This document shows positions 59,734 through 64,000 of a DNA stretch of 64,000 bases, in pieces. Location of the stretch: NCBI RefSeq assembly GCF_009647605.1, contig NZ_WJIF01000004.1, forward strand, positions 134,435 through 198,434, read 5' to 3'. The notes below the pieces were generated by a model. That model was not told where the DNA came from. It saw only the letters and a list, made by a program, of their open reading frames with translations, and did no database searches. Position 1 is the stretch's first letter; the number at the start of each line of letters is the position of its first letter. This DNA comes from Agromyces agglutinans. GTDB taxonomy: Bacteria; Actinomycetota; Actinomycetes; Actinomycetales; Microbacteriaceae. Position numbers and translations under genes: made by a program.

Positions 59734-62700
59734 GTGGCAACGCAGCAGGAACCCATCGAACCGGCATCCGGCTCCCGTCGAGGCCGGCGCGTCTTCGTCG
59801 CCGCCGTAGCGGTCGTGCTCGCGGGCCTCTTCAGCACGGCAGTCGCGGCTGCGCCGGCGCAGGCCGACACCGCGCCGCCTGTGGGCCAGGGGCCCGAGAC
59901 CGTGAGCGCCGATCCGCTGCCCACGGCGCAGATCGACGGCGTCGTCTGGACCCAGACGGCCAGCGCGACCACCGTCTACGCCGGCGGCCAGTTCACGAAG
60001 GCCCGGCCCGCCGGTGCTGCGGCCGGAACGAACGAGACTGCGCGGAACAATCTCCTCGCGTACAACGCGGAAACCGGCGCCCTCACCGGCTGGAATCCGA
60101 GCCCCAACGGGCGCGTGCTCGGCACGGCCCTGTCGCCCGACGGCAGCCGGCTCTACGTCGCCGGTACGTTCACCTCGATCGCGGGCGAGACCCGCTACCG
60201 TCTCGCGGCGTTCGATACGGCGACGGGCACCCTCGTCGCCAACTGGCGCCCGGGAACCAATGCCCTGGTGAACGACATCGTGGCGACCGCTTCGACCGTG
60301 TACCTCGTCGGCGAGTTCACGAACGTCAACAACGTCGCCCGCACGCGAGTGGCCGCGGTCAGCGCCTCGACCGGCGCGCTGCTGCCGTTCAACCCGGTGC
60401 TCGCGGGCGGCTACGGCGCACGCGCGGTGGTCGTCTCGCCTGATCAGGCGAAAGTCGTCATCGGCGGCTCCTTCACGTCGACGAACGGCTCCACGAACCC
60501 AGGACGCGGCCTCGCCGCACTCGACGCGGCCACGGGCGCATCGCTTCCCTGGGCGATCAACAGCGTCATCCGCAACGGCGGCAACAACGCGGCCATCTAC
60601 TCGCTCGCTTCCGACGGCGACAGCGTGTACGGCAGCGGTTACGACTTCGGCGGTAGCAAGACGGAAGACGACTTCGAAGGCTCGTTCCGTGCGAGCTGGT
60701 CCGATGGCTCGATGGTCTGGATGGAGGACTGCCACGGCGACACGTACTCGGTCTTCCCGCAGGGCGACGTGGTGTACAAGGCCGGGCACAGCCACTATTG
60801 CGGCAACATCGGCGAGTTCCCGCAGCTCGACCCGTGGTACCTGAACCACGCGCTGGCCTTCGCCAAGGAGCCCTCGACCCGCGCGATCACCCCCGACATC
60901 TGGGGCTATCGCAGCTTCACCGGCAACACCGCGGGCAAGCTGCTGCACTGGTACCCGACGTGGTTCACCGGTTCGGCGACCGGCATCGGGCAGGCCGGCT
61001 GGGATGTCACCGCGAACTCGCGGTACGTCTTCTACGGAGGCGAGTTCACCGGCATCAACGGCATCCGTCAACAGGGTCTCGTGCGATTCGCGAAGAAGGA
61101 CGTCGCGACCAACAAGACCGGACCCACGATCCAAGGTGGGCAGTGGGAGGTCACGACCACCTCGTTCCGAGCCGGTGCGGCGCGCATCTCCTGGCGCGCG
61201 AACCACGACGCGGACAACGCCGTCCTGAAATACGAGCTGTTCAAGCGGAACGTCTCCGCGCCGCTCGTGACGAAGGAGGTCTCGTCGACCTACTGGGTCC
61301 GCGAGCTCATGAGTCACACCGATACCGATGTCACGCCCGGCCAAACCTACGAGTACCGGGTACGCGCGACCGATCCATCCGGGAATTCGACCGTGAGCGA
61401 CTGGACCGCCGTGACGGTGGCGAACGAGGGCAGCAGCACGCCGCTCGACGACGCCATCCTCGGCGACGAACCGACCTACTACTGGCCGCTCAACGAGGCG
61501 AGCGGAACCGCAGGCTACGACTGGGCGACCGGCAATGACGTCGTCACCACCGCCAACGCGACCAGGGGGCAGGCGGGTCCGATCACGGGTGGCAATGCGA
61601 CCCGGTTCACCGGCTCCGACAGCTTCGCGGCGACGCGGGTGAGCGAGGTCGGACCGAACACGTTCTCGGTTGAGGCGTGGTTCCGGACGACGAGCAGCTC
61701 GGGCGGCAAGATCGTCGGCTTCGGCGACCGCAACAGCGGGACGTCCGGCAATTACGACCGGCACATCTACATCGATGGAAGCGGCCGCATCTCGTTCGGT
61801 GTCCATCCGGGAGCGGTGCGCGTCGTGCAGAGCGACACCGGTTACAACGACGGCGACTGGCATCAGGTCGTGGGCACCCTGAGCCCCGGCGGCCAGGAGC
61901 TCTACGTCGATGGCCGCCGTGTCGGCGCCCGCGCGGACACCACCTCCGGGCAGGCCTATTCGGGATACTGGCGCATCGGCGGCGACAACCTCGGCGGGTG
62001 GCCGAACGTCGGCAACCAGTACCTGAACGGCACGATCGGCAACGTGGCCGTCTACCAGGTTCCACTCAAGCGGGCAGAGGTCGACGCCCATTGGGTCGCG
62101 TCCGGCCGCACCTCGACGCTTCCGGCCGCGCCCGCCGATGCCTACGGCAAAGCGGTGTTCGACCTCGGACCCTCGCTGTACTGGCGACTCGGCGAGACGT
62201 CGGGCTCCACCGCCGCCGACACGGGGCCTGACGGGTCGTCCGCGACGTACGCGGGTCAGGTCGTCAAGAACCAGGCTGGTGCGCTCGCCGGCGTGTCCAA
62301 CGCTGCGGCACGGTTCAACCCGTCGAAGAACATCTTCGGCACCTGGACCACCGCCCTGGTCGCGAGCTCCCGCTCGTATGCGAACCCGACGACGTTCGCG
62401 ATCGAGACCTGGGTCAAGACGAGCACGACCACGGGCGGCAAGATCGTCGGATTCGGGTCGTCGCGTACCGGGCTCAGCGAGAGCTACGACCGGCACGTCT
62501 ACATGAACCCCGATGGGCGCTTGAACTTCGGTGTCTGGACGGGTGCGGCTCAGGTGATCCAGACTCCGCAGTCGTACAACGACAACCAATGGCACCACAT
62601 CGTCGCGCAGATGTCCCCGAACGGGATGGAGCTCTACGTCGACGGCGTGTTGGCCGGGACCCATCCGAACACCGTGGCGCAGGACTACACGGGCTTCTGG

Positions 62701-63978
62701 CGGGTCGGCGGCGACAACGGCTGGGACGGCGATCCCTGGTTCAAGGGGACGGTCGACGAGGTCGCCGTGTACCCGGCACCGCTCAGCGCGGTGCAGGTCG
62801 CGCAGCACCGGGACCTCGGCATCGGCGTGACCCCGAACCAGCCGCCGACCGCCGACTTCACGGTCACCACCGAACACCTCGACGCGGCCTTCACGTCGGT
62901 TGCGAGCGACGGGGACGGGAGCGTGGTCGACCACGCTTGGACCTTCGGCGACGGCGCGACCGCGTCGGGCGCCTCGGCTTCGCACACCTATGGCGCGGCG
63001 GGCACGTACGCCGTCACGCTGACGGTGACCGACGATGACGGCGCGACCGCGGCCAAGTCCGTCGATGTGACGGTGACCGCGCCGCCGCCGCCCAACGAGG
63101 CCCCGACCGCGGCCTTCACGCAGCTCGCGTCGGGTCGCATGGTCGCGTTCGACGGCGCCACCTCGAGCGACCCCGACGGCTCGGTCGTCGGCTACGCCTG
63201 GGACTTCGGCGACGGTTCGACCGGCGCCGGCGCTGCGCCGACTCACGAGTACGCCGCCGCTGGAACCTACGACGTCGAGCTCACCGTCACGGATGACGAC
63301 GGGGCGACCGACTCCGTCGCGATCGACGTGACCGTGACCGACGTGCCGCCCCCGACCGTGCTCGCACAGGATGCGTTCGGCAGGACCGTCTCCGGAGGAT
63401 GGGGTTCGGCCGACACGGGCGGCGCGTGGACGGCGCTCGGGGGGGCTGCGGCGTTCTCCGTCGCGAACGGCTCCGGGATCGTGTCGCTCATACCCTCCCA
63501 TACGCGGGAGGGACGGCTCTCGGGCGTCTCGCAGGCAGCCGCCACCATCGATGTGCAGTTCTCCTCGGACGTCGCGTCCGTGGGCGGCACGGCGAGTGCG
63601 ACCGTCATCGGCCGGCAGGTCGGCACGGCCACCTATTCGGGACGTGTGCGGCTGGAGCCCAACGGCATCATCCGCCTGTACATCTTGCGTGACGAGGTTG
63701 CGCTCGGCGGCGGCAGTTACGTGCTTCCCGGTGCGTACGTTCCCGGCGAAATCCTCAACGTCCGTGTCGAGGTCTCCGGGACCAATCCGACGACCGTCAA
63801 GGGAAAGGTGTGGCGCAACGGCTCACCCGAACCGGCCTGGCAGCTTCAGGGCAGCGACTCGACAGCGGGCCTGCAGGCCGCTGGAACGATCGGGATCAAG
63901 TCGGCACTGAGTTCGGTGTCGACGGTGCCGACCACGCGCCTGTCGTACGACAACCTGCGGGTGGTCATCCCGCAGTGA
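59734..63978 (+). CDS. Giant secreted surface protein: beta-propeller, FN3, two LamG-like, two PKD and a C-terminal lectin-like domain
   Basis: This is a 1,414-residue exported protein. The signal peptide ends AQA (about residue 45). Next is a beta-propeller of repeats such as VYLVGEFTNVNNVART and LYVAGTFTSIAGETR (about 55-455), then a fibronectin-III-like domain (about 461-565). Two LamG/concanavalin domains follow (about 569-793 and 807-1034; each holds KIVGFG, YDRH, ELYVDG). Two PKD domains (about 1034-1112 and 1120-1202; AFTQLASGR, YAWDFGDGS) and a 200-residue beta-rich end complete it. No LPxTG is seen, so it may bind glycans through its lectin-like parts. GTG 59734 has GGGGG 7 nt upstream; ATG 59698 would add 12 residues but lacks a ribosome site. 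It lies next to the glycan genes. Confidence 0.85.
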   Translation: MATQQEPIEPASGSRRGRRVFVAAVAVVLAGLFSTAVAAAPAQADTAPPVGQGPETVSADPLPTAQIDGVVWTQTASATTVYAGGQFTKARPAGAAAGTNETARNNLLAYNAETGALTGWNPSPNGRVLGTALSPDGSRLYVAGTFTSIAGETRYRLAAFDTATGTLVANWRPGTNALVNDIVATASTVYLVGEFTNVNNVARTRVAAVSASTGALLPFNPVLAGGYGARAVVVSPDQAKVVIGGSFTSTNGSTNPGRGLAALDAATGASLPWAINSVIRNGGNNAAIYSLASDGDSVYGSGYDFGGSKTEDDFEGSFRASWSDGSMVWMEDCHGDTYSVFPQGDVVYKAGHSHYCGNIGEFPQLDPWYLNHALAFAKEPSTRAITPDIWGYRSFTGNTAGKLLHWYPTWFTGSATGIGQAGWDVTANSRYVFYGGEFTGINGIRQQGLVRFAKKDVATNKTGPTIQGGQWEVTTTSFRAGAARISWRANHDADNAVLKYELFKRNVSAPLVTKEVSSTYWVRELMSHTDTDVTPGQTYEYRVRATDPSGNSTVSDWTAVTVANEGSSTPLDDAILGDEPTYYWPLNEASGTAGYDWATGNDVVTTANATRGQAGPITGGNATRFTGSDSFAATRVSEVGPNTFSVEAWFRTTSSSGGKIVGFGDRNSGTSGNYDRHIYIDGSGRISFGVHPGAVRVVQSDTGYNDGDWHQVVGTLSPGGQELYVDGRRVGARADTTSGQAYSGYWRIGGDNLGGWPNVGNQYLNGTIGNVAVYQVPLKRAEVDAHWVASGRTSTLPAAPADAYGKAVFDLGPSLYWRLGETSGSTAADTGPDGSSATYAGQVVKNQAGALAGVSNAAARFNPSKNIFGTWTTALVASSRSYANPTTFAIETWVKTSTTTGGKIVGFGSSRTGLSESYDRHVYMNPDGRLNFGVWTGAAQVIQTPQSYNDNQWHHIVAQMSPNGMELYVDGVLAGTHPNTVAQDYTGFWRVGGDNGWDGDPWFKGTVDEVAVYPAPLSAVQVAQHRDLGIGVTPNQPPTADFTVTTEHLDAAFTSVASDGDGSVVDHAWTFGDGATASGASASHTYGAAGTYAVTLTVTDDDGATAAKSVDVTVTAPPPPNEAPTAAFTQLASGRMVAFDGATSSDPDGSVVGYAWDFGDGSTGAGAAPTHEYAAAGTYDVELTVTDDDGATDSVAIDVTVTDVPPPTVLAQDAFGRTVSGGWGSADTGGAWTALGGAAAFSVANGSGIVSLIPSHTREGRLSGVSQAAATIDVQFSSDVASVGGTASATVIGRQVGTATYSGRVRLEPNGIIRLYILRDEVALGGGSYVLPGAYVPGEILNVRVEVSGTNPTTVKGKVWRNGSPEPAWQLQGSDSTAGLQAAGTIGIKSALSSVSTVPTTRLSYDNLRVVIPQ

Positions 63979-64000
63979 CGTCGGAGCCGACCGGGCGACC

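Noticed and set aside
59116-63501. A minus-strand open frame of about 1,461 codons opposite the giant surface gene
   Set aside because: Its translation is low-complexity Arg/Gly/Asp/His-rich with no domain, and it is a mirror of the third-base G+C of the real gene. No ribosome site or promoter fits it.

Overview
The window is roughly 72% G+C, uses GAC/GCC/CTC-type codons almost exclusively, and carries TAnnnT -10 boxes and many probably leaderless genes. Gene content (DUF3516 helicase, YpfJ-type metallopeptidase, UdgX, choice-of-anchor A/DUF5979 wall protein, the GGATGCC word habit) points to an actinobacterium, most likely Microbacteriaceae (an Agromyces/Microbacterium-like genome). This is inferred from style, not from a marker gene. 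I see no rRNA, tRNA, CRISPR array, transposase or phage gene.

Layout. 1-3.1 kb: end of a phosphonate-type ABC importer operon (phnC, phnE, a tyrosine-phosphatase-like protein, a TetR regulator). 3.2-6.9 kb: a beta-lactamase-fold esterase, a sortase-anchored surface protein and a 55-residue acidic protein. 7.1-11.1 kb: an asymmetric heterodimeric ABC exporter. 11.3-18.7 kb: a sugar-use locus (GH2 glycosidase, LacI repressor, binding protein, two permeases, GH43 lipoprotein) with two matching LacI operators. 18.7-25.6 kb: lytic-transglycosylase-like protein, CpdA-like phosphoesterase, Stealth phosphotransferase, phytoene-desaturase-like oxidoreductase, DUF1905 protein, sugar-nucleotide-type dehydrogenase. 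25.6-34.7 kb: UdgX, small zinc-ribbon and VanZ proteins, an ArsR-SRPBCC-VOC operon, PhzF, aldo/keto reductase, AEC transporter, DUF1353 protein. 34.7-43.6 kb: DUF3516 helicase, EamA transporter, secreted 5'-nucleotidase, RecQ and a small membrane protein. 43.8-52.9 kb: acyl-CoA oxidase, alpha/beta hydrolase, DrrAB-like exporter with divergent TetR, malate dehydrogenase, prolyl aminopeptidase and a YpfJ-like metallopeptidase. 53-64 kb: a cell-surface glycan block (CDP-glycerol-type transferase, three glycosyltransferases, a CapK/PaaK-like AMP ligase, an anchored protein, and a 1,400-residue LamG/PKD surface protein).

How the genes work together. The sugar locus is a self-contained regulon: the same 15-bp LacI operator lies at the GH2 promoter and at the importer promoter. 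Two secreted or metal-dependent phosphoesterases, far apart, both have 11-bp-spaced TTCA direct repeats just upstream of the -10 box, as expected for PhoP (phosphate-starvation) control, which would fit the phn-type importer at the left edge. The right-hand block probably makes and decorates a surface polymer.

Part 2 highlights: a consistent 6-7 nt gap between the -10 box and the start codon at a dozen genes; three tiny upstream ORFs whose stops overlap the next start; a phased dyad array before the acyl-CoA oxidase; an intragenic REP-like insertion in the helicase; a long inverted repeat at 19.8 kb; and a strongly over-represented GGATGCC word. No single element amounts to a proven new system. 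The coupled upstream ORFs and the structured region at 34.7-34.87 kb are the best candidates for something undescribed.
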